From Floccularia luteovirens (taxonomy: Eukaryota > Basidiomycota > Agaricomycetes > Agaricales > Squamanitaceae), in assembly GCA_009739215.1 (NCBI GenBank), contig VSJF01000008.1, positions 1,550,001 to 1,614,000 of the forward strand: 64,000 nt of DNA, written 5' to 3'. Positions within the stretch are counted from its first letter, which is position 1. Each line of letters starts with the position of its first letter. A program made the position numbers and the translations under genes. Shown here piece by piece: positions 1 to 11,961 of this stretch. The notes below the pieces were generated by a model. It was not told where the DNA came from and made no database searches. It saw only the letters and a program-made list of their open reading frames with translations.

Positions 1-119
1 CGATCAGCCTCGAAGAAGCGAAGGAGCTCCGATTGGAGCTTATGGAAGAAAGGAAACATTTCGTTGTCCAAACCCAAACAAACTTTAACAGCTTTGAGTT
101 TTCGTTGTGTGAACATTAA
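1..119 (+). CDS. possible 3' end of a gene entering from the left
   Basis: The frame starting at base 3 is open from the window edge to a TAA at 117-119. It gives about 38 residues with a charged, helix-prone start (ISLEEAKELRLELMEERKH) and ends FSLCEH. The composition looks coding, but there is no recognisable domain, and the piece is too short to assign. It may be the last exon of a gene outside the window or a chance open frame. Confidence 0.3.
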   Translation, partial: ISLEEAKELRLELMEERKHFVVQTQTNFNSFEFSLCEH

Positions 120-1221
120 TGGGATTCGAATGAATGCTAGCATGGAAGTGATGCGGCTAGCAACAAGTGGCATTGTAGAAATAAAGGTTTAGACCGAAGT
201 CGTGAATTGTGGAATATCTTCCTAGTTACTCTCGATCCCCAGTCCAGCTATTTTTGTTTGTGAACCAAAAAATTCGGTGCCCTCGACCCGGCGAGTACGT
301 CAGCAAGAATGACAATGTGGTACACATGAGAAGGATGTATAGTTGATGAAAATTACTCGTGCTTGACAATGACTGAGAACGATAAGTATGGTCAATCAAT
401 TTTTCCCACATTTGTATATGTTCGGGTGCCGAATTGTGATATTAATCTGTATGTTGACGCGTCCTCTGATCGATGTGATTCTCTATCGCACCATCTATGG
501 AAAGCCTGAAGCAAGATGAGACATCTTTCCTTGATCAGTACAGTACCGTTTCCGAGTCCTCTGGCCTCGGAATCTCGAATTTGGAATCGTTCAAGATTAA
601 GCTCAAGGTTTGAGATGAATATTTTAACATCCAGAAGTTCCTTCTTGGCTTGGGTGAAGTTGGTAGGTAAGCTGATTATGAATTGCCGATGTACCCGTCA
701 GGAACATTGTGTGTGTTCTAGCAATCGGCTTTAGTCTCCATGAACATTAGCTAGAACCCCGAGAATGAGAAGGAAAACACAGCTGCAGCTATATTATAGT
801 ATGAAGCTGAGAAAGTGAACTGTCACTAGGTCACTAACGGTAACCGGTAACGACTGGACTCATTGCCGCCCACAATTACGGCTGGGTATCGTTCGACCGT
901 TTGCTGGCAAGGCAAAAACCACTAGAGCCATGTACGTACAATGACCAAGTTCTTTTTGACTCTGATTTTAGTTAGATACACTCAGTCCCATTTCGGACAT
1001 ATGCGCACCAAGAAGCACGCGGCAAGAGGGGCCGTTCCTATCATACTGAGATTCTTGACGCATCCACATGGACAACTAACACAACTTTGTCCAATTGACC
1101 AAAGTAGTAATTATAAGTGCGGGAAAGCTCGGTTCCTGAGTGCTTAGGTACCCATGTAAACCTTCTATTTGAATCAGAGCTGTCTAGGTATGAATTGCTT
1201 TAATTCCCCTCCTTTCCGAGT
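120..1221. other. intergenic, P450-1 upstream region
   Basis: No gene is recognised here. A 39-codon plus-strand frame starts with ATG at 496 (MESLKQDETSFLDQYST...) and ends at TGA 613-615. It reads as coding-like but has no partner exon that I can find. AT-rich sequence with an ATTATAAG stretch near 1110 lies about 110 bases before the P450-1 start and could be its TATA region. Confidence 0.3.
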
Positions 1222-3316
1222 ATGCTAACCAGTATAGCCTTGACACTAGTGGCCTTTGCTTTCGGTTTGGTCCTTTGGATCAATTCTCGCTCACGTCGAC
1301 ACGTTTCTCTCCCTCCTGGGCCGCCTGCAGATCCTCTTATCGGACATCTTCGCATCATTCCTCAAGATAACCTCGAAGGCACTCTTACCGAGTGGGCAAA
1401 AATTTACGGCAAGTTGTCTATCTAAACATCAATCAATTATCTCATAACTCCATCCGTTGGGTTGCAGGCGATGTCATCCATCTACATGTTCCACGTCGGT
1501 CTATAATAGCCCTCAGTAGTTACGAGGCCGCAGTGGATTTACTTGAAAGGCGAAGTTATAATTATAGTGATAGACCCTATTTTCTCATCTTCGAACTGTG
1601 GGTTTTTCTCTCTGGAATCTAGTACATGAACATTTAACCCAGCATACTTTATCTAGCATGGGGTTCGGTTCATCCTCTCTTGCTATCATTCGTTACGGAA
1701 AACATTTCCAAGCTCATAGGAAAATGTTCCAATACTTCTCGCGTGAGAACTGTGAGGCTTACCAGGAAAGGATCATACACGAGTCTCGGCGGCTTTTAAC
1801 GCGCTTACTCCGGAGTCCCCAAGAACACGAAGCACACCTACACCAGTAAGATCTAGTTTCTTAACGCATTCATCCTACTATATCGTCTACAACCGATAGC
1901 TTCATCATTGCTATTGTCATAAAGCTCAGTTATGGGCATTCAATAGCCTTGGATACCGAAAGTGATCCATATGTCAAAATGGGGCAGGAGATTGTACGTG
2001 CGACAACCAGTATAGGTGCTCCAGGAAACACAGCAGTTGATTTTTTGCCAATATGTATGTGGTTTGGTCTGCAAGCCATATCCTGTATCTGAATGTTATA
2101 TAAGTGCAATATTTCCCTTCTTGGTTCCCAGGGAACATACTACGCTAATTTGGCAAGGCAATATCGTCCGCTATTTGACACTCTGCGGGAATTTCCCTTG
2201 AAGGAGGTACAGAAGCAGATGGTAAACCCCTATTCTTTACCTCTTAGCAGTTGCATATTAATGGTCACAGGCCGAAGGGACTGCGGAGCCATCTTTCTTG
2301 TCGCATCTTCTTGAAACTCATGAGGAACTGCAGTATGGTGGAGAGATCACGAATTATGACATCCAAGGAGCCTGTACTATGGCATATGCGGCAGGCACTG
2401 ACACGGTATTCCAGATTTATTCATCACCACGAGCAGTTTTACCAGCTTGACTGTCTATACAGACTGCGTCAACATTATCAACGTTTTTGCTATGCATGGT
2501 GTTGTACCCTGAATGTCAAGTCAAAACTCAAACGGAATTAGATGCAGTTGTGGGTCCTGGACGATTACCTACTTTCGAGGATCAATCGTCTCTTCCTTAT
2601 CTGAATAACCTCATATTAGAATGTTACCGGTTCAACCCTGTTGCGCCACTAGGCATGCTCTAAATGTGCCTTGAAAGCATTGCTTCTTTGCTCATCAATG
2701 TTATTTAGGTGTTCCTCACGTTTCAATGGAAGATGACGTCTATCGAGGAATGTTCATTCCTAAGGGATCACTTGTCATATCAAATATCAGGTTATTTGAC
2801 TTATTTTTTTGTTTTATGCCCTTACTCATTTTTTGGGGGAGAACAGGGGAATGTACATGAATGAGAACATATATGCAAATCCTGCAGAGTTCAACCCCGA
2901 TCGCTATCTTCCTAAACCACTTGGTAGTGGTGAACCAGTCCCCAATGCTCATTTTGGATTTGGCCGCAGGTATGGGTTTTTGGTATCGTCTGAATACAAT
3001 GATTCTTGATGAATATGTATTTCAGGATCTGTCCAGGTCGTTATCTCGCTGATATGAGCTTGTTCATGGCCTATGCATCGATATTATCTGCTTTCAGTAT
3101 CAAAAAAGCCGTTGGACCGGATGGTAAAGAAATAACTCCTGAAGCCATGTTTACCGCAGGTATAACCAGGTGAGCTTTGATGATCACAACTTAAATTTAA
3201 ACTCTAACTAACCTTCTAAACACTCTAGCCATCCTAAAGAATATAAATGTTCCATAGTCCCTCGGAACGCAAGCTCACAATCTTTGCTGGATGAAATATT
3301 CGAGTTTAAATCTTAA
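1222..3316 (+). CDS. cytochrome P450 monooxygenase (P450-1)
   Basis: Microsomal P450 resembling the O-methylsterigmatocystin oxidoreductase-like (CYP64-type) basidiomycete P450s; the substrate is unknown. The N-terminal membrane anchor (MLTSIALTLVAFAFGLVLW) is followed by a PPGPPADPLIGH hinge, then a C-helix region with HRKMFQYFSREN. The I-helix AAGTDT lies near 2388-2405 and the K-helix ECYR near 2618. The PERF-like FNPDRY is near 2894 and the haem loop FGFGRR-ICPG spans the intron at 2971-3025. About ten introns fit. Intron 1 starts GCAAGT and the intron after VAPL starts GCATGC, so both would be GC-AG introns. The intron normally splitting the codon after ECYR is precisely absent, giving CYRFNP. 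The start is the first ATG before the anchor and the stop is TAA at 3314. No break was found, so it is probably functional. Exact CYP family is not assigned. Confidence 0.85.
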
Positions 3317-3710
3317 TGTGTATGTTACAGCCGTCTTGTGTAAATGTATATTACGGGAATTGAACAGTTGTGTGCGAGGTGACATCAGGCGCTGTTTACT
3401 AATAGGCAATCCGGCAATCTACTGCAAGTATATTTATCTATATTGCCGACATTATCACCATATCCTCTATACGAACATGCAACACTGTAACCCATTCACC
3501 CATGATCTATGCACCTGAATCTTCAGAACTGATGTCCGGGATCGGATTAACGGGCTAGCAGCGGACCGCTAACGTCTTCCCCCATGGCACAGAAGCACCA
3601 AGCTGTTAATAGATACAAGTCAGCTGGTGCACCGATGGTTTGCTGTCTGTGATCTATAAATTGCGCTATGATTTTATTTCGAAAGGGTGACATACCAACA
3701 TCCCCCGCTC
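3317..3710. other. intergenic with CE16 promoter
   Basis: No gene is seen between P450-1 and the esterase. A TATAAA at 3655-3660 lies about 55 bases upstream of the esterase ATG, the spacing used by several other genes in this window. Confidence 0.4.
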
Positions 3711-5271
3711 ATGGATTTTGCTCGTACTGCTATACGTCTAGGACTAGTTGCTGGACTCGTATTGGCCACTCCAGACTTCCCTGTTCTTATCAATACAACT
3801 TCCCCTATAACTCTTGCGGTGCAACCAGCTTGTGGTTCATTGAACTCGGGAAATTTTACCGAAATCAACGCTGGCATAAATATTGGTGCAACCAAGTATT
3901 TAGTTATTCCATGTTTCTTTTATTCTTTACTTATTAATCTCGGTTATTTTGTCAAGGACCATAGTCGCATTTGGGGATTCATGGACTTCAAACGGAGGTT
4001 AGTTATGATAATGATATAATCATTTTTGAAGTTCTTCCAAAAAAAAAATGAATTCTTCATCTCAAGCGAATGGGTCCGTTCCTGTACCACCACTCCTGTT
4101 TCCTCCATCCCCTTCAGCAGGAGCACGCAATACCGAGAATAGAAGGGCAAGCAATGGCTACATATGGGTGGAAGACCTTGCCAACACGCTTCTAGGAGCC
4201 AATTTACTCAATGTGAGTAGTCCTTCTGCCGTGTTCCACCTTCGTGACGCAATTCCCTTGTATATGGTTGATTGTTCAATTTTAGTACGCTTGGGGAGGA
4301 GCTATCATTGATAATTTTGCTTGGAACACGACCTCTCCGCTTAATAAGACGGTTCGTGAAGTTGTCAAATTTTCATCTGGGTGTATGAAGGATTTTCTCT
4401 AGGGAGTCAAAAGAACAGACTTTGTGGCAGAGGTGGCACTATTCAAATTACAAGGAAAGTTCCTTGATCCTTTGGTACCATCTCAAACTTTATATACTGT
4501 CGCATTTGGTATCAAGTAAGTCATTCTTTGAACTTTACGAAAGCAAACACAACTCATTTTTAACAAGCGATGAGGGTCAATTTGAGATAGGTTAATATTC
4601 AATTGTGGCATAAGATGTATCCAGAGGCTAAAAGATAACGTGTAGGCGGTGGTAATTGGACCCGCGCTTTCGAAACATATGTATGTTTTCGTTAATGACG
4701 ATTCAATATGACTTCTGATCTAAAACCCAAGAGAGACAAGCTAGGTGAACTCCAAGCTGCAGGGGCGAAGAACGTTCTTATTCATGGGGTCAGTCATTCG
4801 ATATCAACTCCTACTCCGTTTCTAATAGAAATAAAACTCCAAGATGTATCGCTCCCACACGAATGTCAACGTCCTCCAAAGTCAAGTATTCTCCTACCTC
4901 CAAGATTCCAAGGCGGTCAACGGGACAAACTTTGCTTTCGTAAATCTCGAAAGGTGAGAATTCGTATGCGTATAGTTTGCTTGTACCAAGTATTCTGTAC
5001 CATCAGGTTGTTTACTGCAGTCGCAAACAATCCTGCGTCATTCGGGTATCAAGGCAATCCAACCTGTTTAGTGAGCACCTCATCGATCGTTGGTGGTTGT
5101 ACAACACCAGATACAAGTGTTTTCTGGATCCGTAAGAATTTCTCTATTTCATTCCGAGAAAGGTTTTTTTTTGATGATTTGAGCTTTTTAGCGGGACACC
5201 CATCCCAAACAACGCATCGATTGATTAGCCAGTATACAATGGCAGTTTTGAATAACTGTATTGTTAAATAG
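3711..5271 (+). CDS. secreted CE16-type GDSL/SGNH acetylesterase
   Basis: Predicted carbohydrate esterase family 16 protein, which removes acetyl groups from hemicellulose-derived sugars outside the cell. A signal peptide (MDFARTAIRLGLVAGLVLATP) leads into the mature protein. Block I is TIVAFGDSWTSNG after intron 1, with the catalytic Ser. Then come GYIWVEDLANTLLGANLLN, YAWGGAIIDNF, VALFKLQGKFLD and the Asn block LYTVAFGIND. The C-terminal block is TTPDTSVFWIPGHPSQTTHR, with the Asp and His of the triad. The frame needs about nine short introns, and each junction I checked restores family motifs (for example WI-PGHPS across 5133-5191). Some exons are very small, such as the one encoding DEGQFEIG. 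An upstream in-frame ATG at 3687 exists, but the ATG at 3711 starts the signal peptide directly. No break was found. Confidence 0.8.
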
Positions 5272-5550
5272 TTGATATGTGTCATCCAAACTGGAAAAGT
5301 CGGCACTTGAAGTTAAGTACTTGCGTGCTGTTCAAACAACTGGAAAAAACATCACCCACGTAAACTGCTAGTCAAGTTTAAGCAGTGATTTTGATAAACA
5401 CACCTATTTACAAAAATTGCTTCCTTCGTAAAGAGCTCAACTGAGACGAATCATTTATTGCACGAGTCGGGAATGCTGTTGCGGCTGTAGGGGTGCCGAC
5501 CTGCGGAACTGAGATGTAGGTAGTTCATAAGATTGATTGCCCGGTTTGGC
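5272..5550. other. intergenic
   Basis: Nothing recognisable lies between the CE16 stop and the start of the tandem duplication at about 5551. Confidence 0.5.
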
Positions 5551-5736
5551 AGTTGAAAAGCCCCGTCAGCATGAGATTTTTGCGCTTTGTTTAAAAACTG
5601 TTGGATATAACAACTGCAAATTGTACTATGTCACATCTACAAACGAAGAGTCAGGATTAAGTGTAATGGTTCGGTAGAAGGGTCCGAAATATAGATGTGT
5701 TGGTATCCCGAATCAAAAGGCAAATGCAAAATAGTG

Positions 5737-6762
5737 CTAGGTCATGTTGTGGTGCAAACTAGTTGACCGACTTGGAATGTTACTTAGCTGATCATACGCC
5801 GGAGGATGGCTTGATTCGCTCTCGATCCTTGATAACTGTTCGTTTTGATTGGTTGCACGGGGATCTTCCACCTCTGCAGATTCTACCTCCGGAATTGGAG
5901 TCCTAGTACCGCTAGCCTCCTGCTGTCCTGTCTCAATGGGAACGACATATTCAATTGAGAGCGTATTGTTTTTATATGACCTTGGGTGTGGACGCGTTAG
6001 CCTGCTGTCCATCAAACGGTGTCAGAAGTGCTTCGGAGCCTAAAATATGACGATTGGTCTCAGGATCACGTTGAAAATAAATGGAAACCACATACGTCTA
6101 AAGAAAATAGTTTCTCTTCGAAGACCATCAGAACCGGAAGTTCTATTCCTTGCTCTCGTTTGTGAAAGAAACAATATAACAGTACCAAAATCGTGGCAGC
6201 GACTATTCCTAACGCCAATAGCAAGCCCGCATATAGCTGTTGCTGGGAGGTGAGAAATCCAAGACGCTGTAGGATGTGTATCTGTATGGGAAGTTGGTAA
6301 AGAAGATTGGGTTGGATTTGGAAGTCCAGCAAAAGTTTTCCGAGCTGATTCCGATTCGTCTGTGGTTGTAATTGTGATAAGTGGGGTGAATAATTGCGTA
6401 ACTTCGGGGTGCAGAGTTGCGGATGACTTTGTTGGTGGCGGTTGTGTGCTTGTTGAGGGTGGGACCTTGTTTGAAGTAGTTGGGTGTGTGGTTGGGGGAT
6501 CGATTGTAGTTGTAGTTATGGATGTAGTTGTGGTCGGGGGTGTTGTTGTGGTTAGGGATGTAGTTATGGTTGGGGATGTGGTTGTGGTTGGGGATGTGGT
6601 TGTGGTTGGGGATGTGGTTGTGGCTGGGAATCTAGTTGTAGTTGTAATTGGAGATGTTGGAGTCGGGAGTGGGGGTAATTGGGGTAATTCAGCTGTAATT
6701 AGAATTGGGGGCATAAAAATGTTTGAAAACACGGTGATGATTATGTGTGGGCTGGTCTTCAT
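5737..6762 (-). pseudogene. mucin-like single-pass membrane protein, copy A (damaged)
   Basis: The minus-strand reading has a signal peptide (MKTSPHIIITVFSNIFMPP) and a Thr/Ser/Pro-rich ectodomain with repeated TTTTSP units (about residues 35-90), expected to be O-glycosylated. A transmembrane region and a cytoplasmic tail with SSHPPAYDQLSN follow. Compared with copy B, the membrane segment carries a one-base insertion near 6210 and a compensating one-base loss near 6157, so the helix is read out of frame. One intron (about 6015-6075) separates the tail exon, which has a further one-base insertion near 6000. Three indels suggest a pseudogene, although sequence errors cannot be excluded. The layout resembles fungal wall-sensor or Axl2-like proteins, but no specific function can be assigned. 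PPAY is a WW-domain (Rsp5-type ligase) binding motif. Confidence 0.6.
6510..6660 (-). repeat. Thr-rich coding minisatellite
   Basis: Tandem imperfect units of about 18 bases, seen on the plus strand as GTTGTGGTTGGGGATGTG, encode TTTTSP on the minus strand in copy A of the membrane protein. Copy B lacks most of this array. Confidence 0.75.
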
Positions 6763-8158
6763 CAGTAAATCGTACTGTCTGCAGTTATAATTATGATTAA
6801 TGAGAAATCGATTGCGTAACTTGATAGCGCAGGCCTGTTTCCGCTTGCAGCGTGTAAGGAGTTTTGAGTCAGAGATGCAGGTATTTGCTTGTTAAAGATG
6901 GAATTGCTGGGGGCTGGTTGGACAACAAAGTATCCCACGTATAACAATCAGAAAGAATAGAACTAGTCCCCTTCGAGTTGTGAGCAAGGGAGTGTAGTTC
7001 CCTCATGATAATTCATCTACTCCAACAAATGACTTAATTTTGATATATGAATCATTAACAAGCCGATTACGCCTCAACTCCCGCCATATGCCTACGGGAT
7101 GTGTCCTCCCTTGCAGATCCCCTACTTGCGTATTGTTATGTTGCTCTGGACCGCTCTGAATACGGAGTCAATACACGGGTGAGTTCTGGCTGTGATGATC
7201 ACTCTCACCGTAATAAGGTTCAAGAGTAAAAATGACATCGGTAAATTGTAGAAACGAATGGCGATACTTTGTGAGAGAAACAACTAGTATAACCCGCGGT
7301 CTGATCTAGCCACAATGTTGACGACGCGTCTGCACAACCTCAATCTATAACAGGCGCTGGACTCATCCTGAGTTATCACTAGCACTCTGTAACTGGGTTT
7401 AGTCAACTTATATGTGTGTATCACTGTACAAAACTTTTTGGTGCAAACAATCAGTTAAGAATAACCATATTTCTTTTCACTTACTCGCAGTAAATCAGAT
7501 ACCGAATATTACTTTATCGTTGATATGTTGCCCTGTTCTCGTTACGATGAAGTTCCAAATCATGTTTTTTCACTGGGCAATGTATCACCTGACCGTGAAA
7601 CTTTTGTCTTTCCTATAAATTCTCCCAAATCAATAGTTTTTCTTTTCTTCGATTCTTCCACAATCAAAACGCCGATGACGATAAACTATATCCTGGGTTG
7701 CAAAGAGATGAGGGTGGAGGGAGGGAGGTGGGGATGGGTTTTTTAACCTATTCTCAACACCACCCATCCCCCGTTGACATCGCCCGTTCGGCACCCACTT
7801 TCCTTGTTAATAATTTGAAAGGGACGGGCTTGTTGGAAAAATCTGATGGCGTTTTGATCTCTTTTTAAATGTATATGCGCCTCTTCTATTCCCTTCTCTT
7901 ACCCCCACTCACCCTCCGGTTTGTGTGAAAGAAGTCAGGAAGTGAAAGTAGAAATTGTCTGGTTTGTGGTAATGTTGTTTTCTTTTAGAATTTGATGGTT
8001 CTAAAGTGTCAGTGACTGATTAACAACATGACATTGGGCGTAGGGCGGTGCCTATAATAATATTGTTGTTGGATAGTTATGTAATTGTTGCTCCGTTATG
8101 GCAAATGTTTCTTTTCCTTTGTGATTGATAGATTGTCTTCTTGTCACAGTCAAGTTTC

Positions 8159-10498
8159 AGTTGAAAAGCCCCGACAGCATGAGATTTTTGCGCTTTGTTT
8201 GAAAACTATTGGAAATTACAACTACAAATGGTACTATGTCACATTACAAACGAAGAGTTAGGATTTAGAGTAGTTTTTTGGTAGAAGGGTCTAAAATATA
8301 GAGATGTTGGCATCTAAAATCACAAGGCAAATGTCAAATAGTGCTAGGTCATGTATGGACTTCGTTGTGGTGCAAACGAGTTAACCGACTTGGGATGTTA
8401 CTTAGCTGATCATACGCCGGAGGATGGCTTGATCCACTCTCGACTCTTGATAATGGTTCGACTTGGTGGGTTGCAGGGGAGTCTTCAACTTCTGCAGGTT
8501 CTATCTCCGGAGTTGAAGTCCTAGTACCGTTAGCCCCCCGCTGTCTTGTCTCAATGCGAACAACATGTTCAATTGGGAGCACGGTATTGTTTTTATATGA
8601 CCTGGGGTGTGGACGCGTTGCCCGCTGTCCGTCAAACGGTGTCAGTAGTGCTTCAGAGCCTAAAATGTGACGATTAGTCTAAGGATTACATTGAAAATAA
8701 ATGGGGAACCACATACGTCTAACGAAAATACTTTCTTTTCGAAGACCATCATTTCTCGCTCTTCGTTTGTGATATAAACAATATGACAGCATCAAAATAG
8801 TAACAACGATTATTCCAACGCCAACAGCAACTCCTGCTATAGCTGCTGCTGATAAGCGAGAAACCCGAAGCGCTGTAGGATGTGTATCTGTAGGGGAAGC
8901 TGCTAAAGAAGATTGAGTTGAATTTGGAGGTCCTGTGGAAGGTTTCCAAGCTGATCCCCAATCGCCTGTTGTGAGAAATGGGGGAAAGGGGTGCCGTGTT
9001 ATAGATGTCGTCGATGGTGTGTTCGTTGCGGATGCGATATCGTTTCAAGGGGTTGGTTGTGAGGTTGATGTAATTGGAACTGTAGAATTGGGTATGTCGG
9101 TCGACATTAGTAAATCGTAGTGTATGCGGTAATAGTTATGCTTGATGGAGAAATCGATTGTATAGCTTGATAATGCAGGCTTGTTTTCGCTTGCAGCGTA
9201 AGGACTTTTGGTTCAGAGATGCAGCTGTTTGCTTCTTAGAAAACATAATAAATGGCAAAGTAACTGGGATATATATAATGAAACAATCAAAAAAAAAGAA
9301 TTGGTCTCCTTCGATTTGTGGGAAAGAGAGTGGAGTTCTCTCATGATAATTCATCTGTGTCAGAAAATGACTTGTGAATCATTCAGAAGCCGACTCGCCT
9401 TAACTCCCAGCACATGCTCAAGGGATGTGTCCTAGTTGTGTCCTCCCTTGCAGATCCCTCCGCCTGTGTTTTGTTATATTTTTCTGAGCCGCTCTGTTCA
9501 AATTCATTGCACAGGTACATCCTGGCTGTAATTACCATCTCACTATAATCAGTTTCAAGAGTAAAACGAATGGCGATATCTTGCGAGAGAAGCAACCAGT
9601 ATAACCCGCGGTCGCTAAAGATCTGATTTAGTCAGGATGACGTGTCTACACAACCTCAATCCATAACAGGGGCTGATTTGAAAAAAAAGTGAGCTTAACT
9701 CAATTCTTGGCCAACTCATATGTGAAGTTTGAACTATACATAACTTCTGAGTACAAACAATTAGTTAAGAATAACCATATGTCTCGTTACTTACTCCTAG
9801 TTTCATACATCAAGCACCCTGCCCTGTTCTCGTTTCCATCAAGTTCCAAATTGTAAAGCTATGTTTTTCCCCCTTGAGGCTGTCCAGTGTCGACTCCTTA
9901 ATTTGGGCCGACCTATCACCTGACCGTGGAACTTTTTTTGTTCCATATAAATTCCCAAAATCAAAATTTTTATTTTCTTCGATTCTTCCACAATCAAAAC
10001 GCCGATGACGATAAACCATATCTTGGGTTGCAAAGAGATGAGGGTGGAGGGAGGGAGGTGGGAATGGGTTTTTTAACCTGTTCTCAACACCACCCATCCC
10101 CCGTTGACATCGCCCGTTCGGCACCCACTTTCCTTGTTAATAATTGGAAAGGGACGGGCTTGTTGAAAAATCTGATGGCGTTTTCCTCTTTTTTTCTTAT
10201 GTATATGCGTCTATTCTCTTGCCTCTACCCTCCCCCCTGTGGTATGTGTGAAAGAAGCTAGGAAGTGAAAGTAGAGACTATCTGGTTTGTGGTAATGTCG
10301 TTTTTCTTTTAGAATTTGATGGTTGTGAAGTGCCAGTAAGTGATTAACAAATGCATGACATTGGGCGTTGGGCGGTGCCTATAATAATATAGTTGTTGGA
10401 TGGTTATGTGATTGTTGCTTCGTTATAGGTTACTTACCTACAGTATGTCAAATACCAGTATCCTCTGTGATTGATAGATTGTCTTCTCCTCAGTCAAG
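8159..10498. repeat. tandem duplication, unit 2
   Basis: Second, slightly shorter unit of the duplication beginning at 5551. The junction with unit 1 is at about 8158/8159 (CAGTCAAGTTTC then AGTTGAAAAGCC). The right end is near CAGTCAAGTC at 10491-10500. Unit 2 is shorter mainly because the Thr-repeat part of the gene is reduced. Confidence 0.8.
8349..9107 (-). pseudogene. mucin-like single-pass membrane protein, copy B (N-terminus damaged)
   Basis: Minus-strand paralogue of copy A. The reading frame gives a short Ser/Thr-rich region (NSTQSSLAASPTDTHPTA), then an intact transmembrane helix (AAAIAGVAVGVGIIVVTILM) and a basic stop-transfer (YHKRRARN). After one intron (about 8653-8712; its acceptor joins ...VRR to GSEALLTPFDG) comes the tail with SSHPPAYDQLSN. 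Upstream, the only in-frame ATG (9105-9107) gives MSTDIPNSTVPIT and runs into TGA at 9045-9047. No signal peptide is found, and most of the Thr repeat seen in copy A is missing. The copy therefore lacks a normal N-terminus, unless an unseen upstream exon supplies one. PPAY is conserved between the copies, which suggests the tail was under selection before the damage. Confidence 0.6.
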
Positions 10499-11961
10499 TC
10501 TGCCAATACAATACAGGGGTCATGATTCAAAACTTGCACCGGTATATACTAGCGGATGGAACCCCCTATGTTTATATGCTTTGCCACGTCAAGTCAAACC
10601 TCACTTCTCGTTTCTTGTTTTCGATGCCTCCCCGGCCTTACGTCCTCTTGATCTCCAAACTAGTGGCCGAAAGGTTGAGGAAGATCACATACATTCAATC
10701 AATCAATGGAGTATATCAAATCAGATCAATTTTTTTTTTCACAACACCCGGCCTGACCCAACCCCCCCGCTCGTGCATAAAAGGTCATAAGAGTATCATA
10801 TGGTACAAGTAATTAATTAGCATTACTTTGTAAAAAAAATGACAGACAGAATCGATATCGACTCGAGCTCTTCCCCTTGGACATATTCGCATTTCCCGTC
10901 AAACAGTTAAATTGAGTGAATGAGAAGCATTCCAAAATTTAAGGAATTCGAAACAAATCAAATTTAAGGGGTTATAGAATTCTGACTGTACGGCATTACA
11001 TAATTAGGTAAACGATACATGATACATCTGATGATGATGAGCACTCAGCCAGACGTGCAATGTTCCTTTTAATGACACACCGCAACATACATATTCCAGA
11101 TTGAAAAAGAGAAATTATTTGTTCATTCATAAGTATACGCAGTACCTATATGTATATGTATAAACCCGCCTTAAATGCAACAAGAAATTTGAAGAAACAA
11201 AAAACATTCTCTCGTAATGATACATATGCTGTAAGGAAAAAAATTGTAAAGAAAAAATATAAAAATAAAAAGAGTTCAGCAATTTTCTTTTTTAGAAAGA
11301 AACCAAAAAAAAAAAAGGAAAACGACCATAAATGGACATTCTCTGCTGTGCTATGTAAATGAATGATGAATGAAACAAGGGGAAGAAACAGAAACGGAAA
11401 CAGGAGGAAAGAAAAGAAGAAAAGAAGTTCCCTACAGTTATGTAATGTATCTATATGTATAATAGAAAGTCCAAACGAAATCGAATTGTGTAATGTTCTT
11501 GCTGTGGTGGGTTGGTTGGTTGGGTGGGGTATGAATATATATAATATGTATATTTGTTGTGTCTGGTGCGTGACAAGGGTCGTGCGACATCGGGTGATGC
11601 TGCATGTATGCCAAGGAATATGGAGGGCAAAGGGGCGAAGAGAGTGGTGATGTGGAGCGAGGGGCGGAGAACGGGGGATGCTTTCGAATAACGCATATAA
11701 ATACTGCTATGCATATTAGAATTAGAGTATTTGGGCGGGAGTGGTCAAATGCAATGCGGGTTGTGTTGGCAATGATGAGAAAGAAAAGCATCCTCCGAAA
11801 AAAATATAGAAGTGTCATTTTGAGATTTCGGGCAAAATGGGCAAGGAGGGGGGAGAAAAAAAAAAGAAAGCCATCCACGAAAATTATCCTTCCAATAGAA
11901 CCGGAAAAAATCTCAAAAGTGAAAGTCTCCCCCGTTATCCATACTTATGAAACGATTGTCA
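10499..11961. other. non-coding, low-complexity region
   Basis: No gene is supported. Open frames here are short and of poor composition, made largely of A/G-rich tracts (about 11270-11440 and 11830-11890). The rightmost few hundred bases would be the 3' untranslated region of the minus-strand wall protein gene ending at 11962. Confidence 0.5.

Larger units (their letters stand above)
5551..8158. repeat. tandem duplication, unit 1
   Basis: Unit 1 of a head-to-tail duplication. It opens with AGTTGAAAAGCCCC and matches the sequence starting at about 8159. Matching blocks run through the membrane protein gene and through more than 1 kb of its upstream region. That includes the stretch around 7640-7850 (GGGTTGCAAAGAGATGAGGG), which recurs near 10020-10170. 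The unit ends near GATTGATAGATTGTCTTC. The copies differ by many substitutions and small indels, so the duplication is not very recent. Confidence 0.8.

Noticed and set aside
6362..6790. Plus-strand open frame of 142 codons rich in Val and Gly
   Set aside because: It is the antisense of the Thr-repeat region of the minus-strand membrane protein. The minus strand has the signal peptide and the paralogue.
10368..10790. Plus-strand open frame of 140 codons
   Set aside because: It crosses the end of the tandem duplication, and its counterpart in unit 1 is not open. There are no motifs.
11438..11878. Minus-strand open frame of 146 codons
   Set aside because: It lies in low-complexity A/G-rich sequence downstream of the Kre9-like gene, with no domain or codon bias. 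It is probably 3' untranslated sequence or chance.
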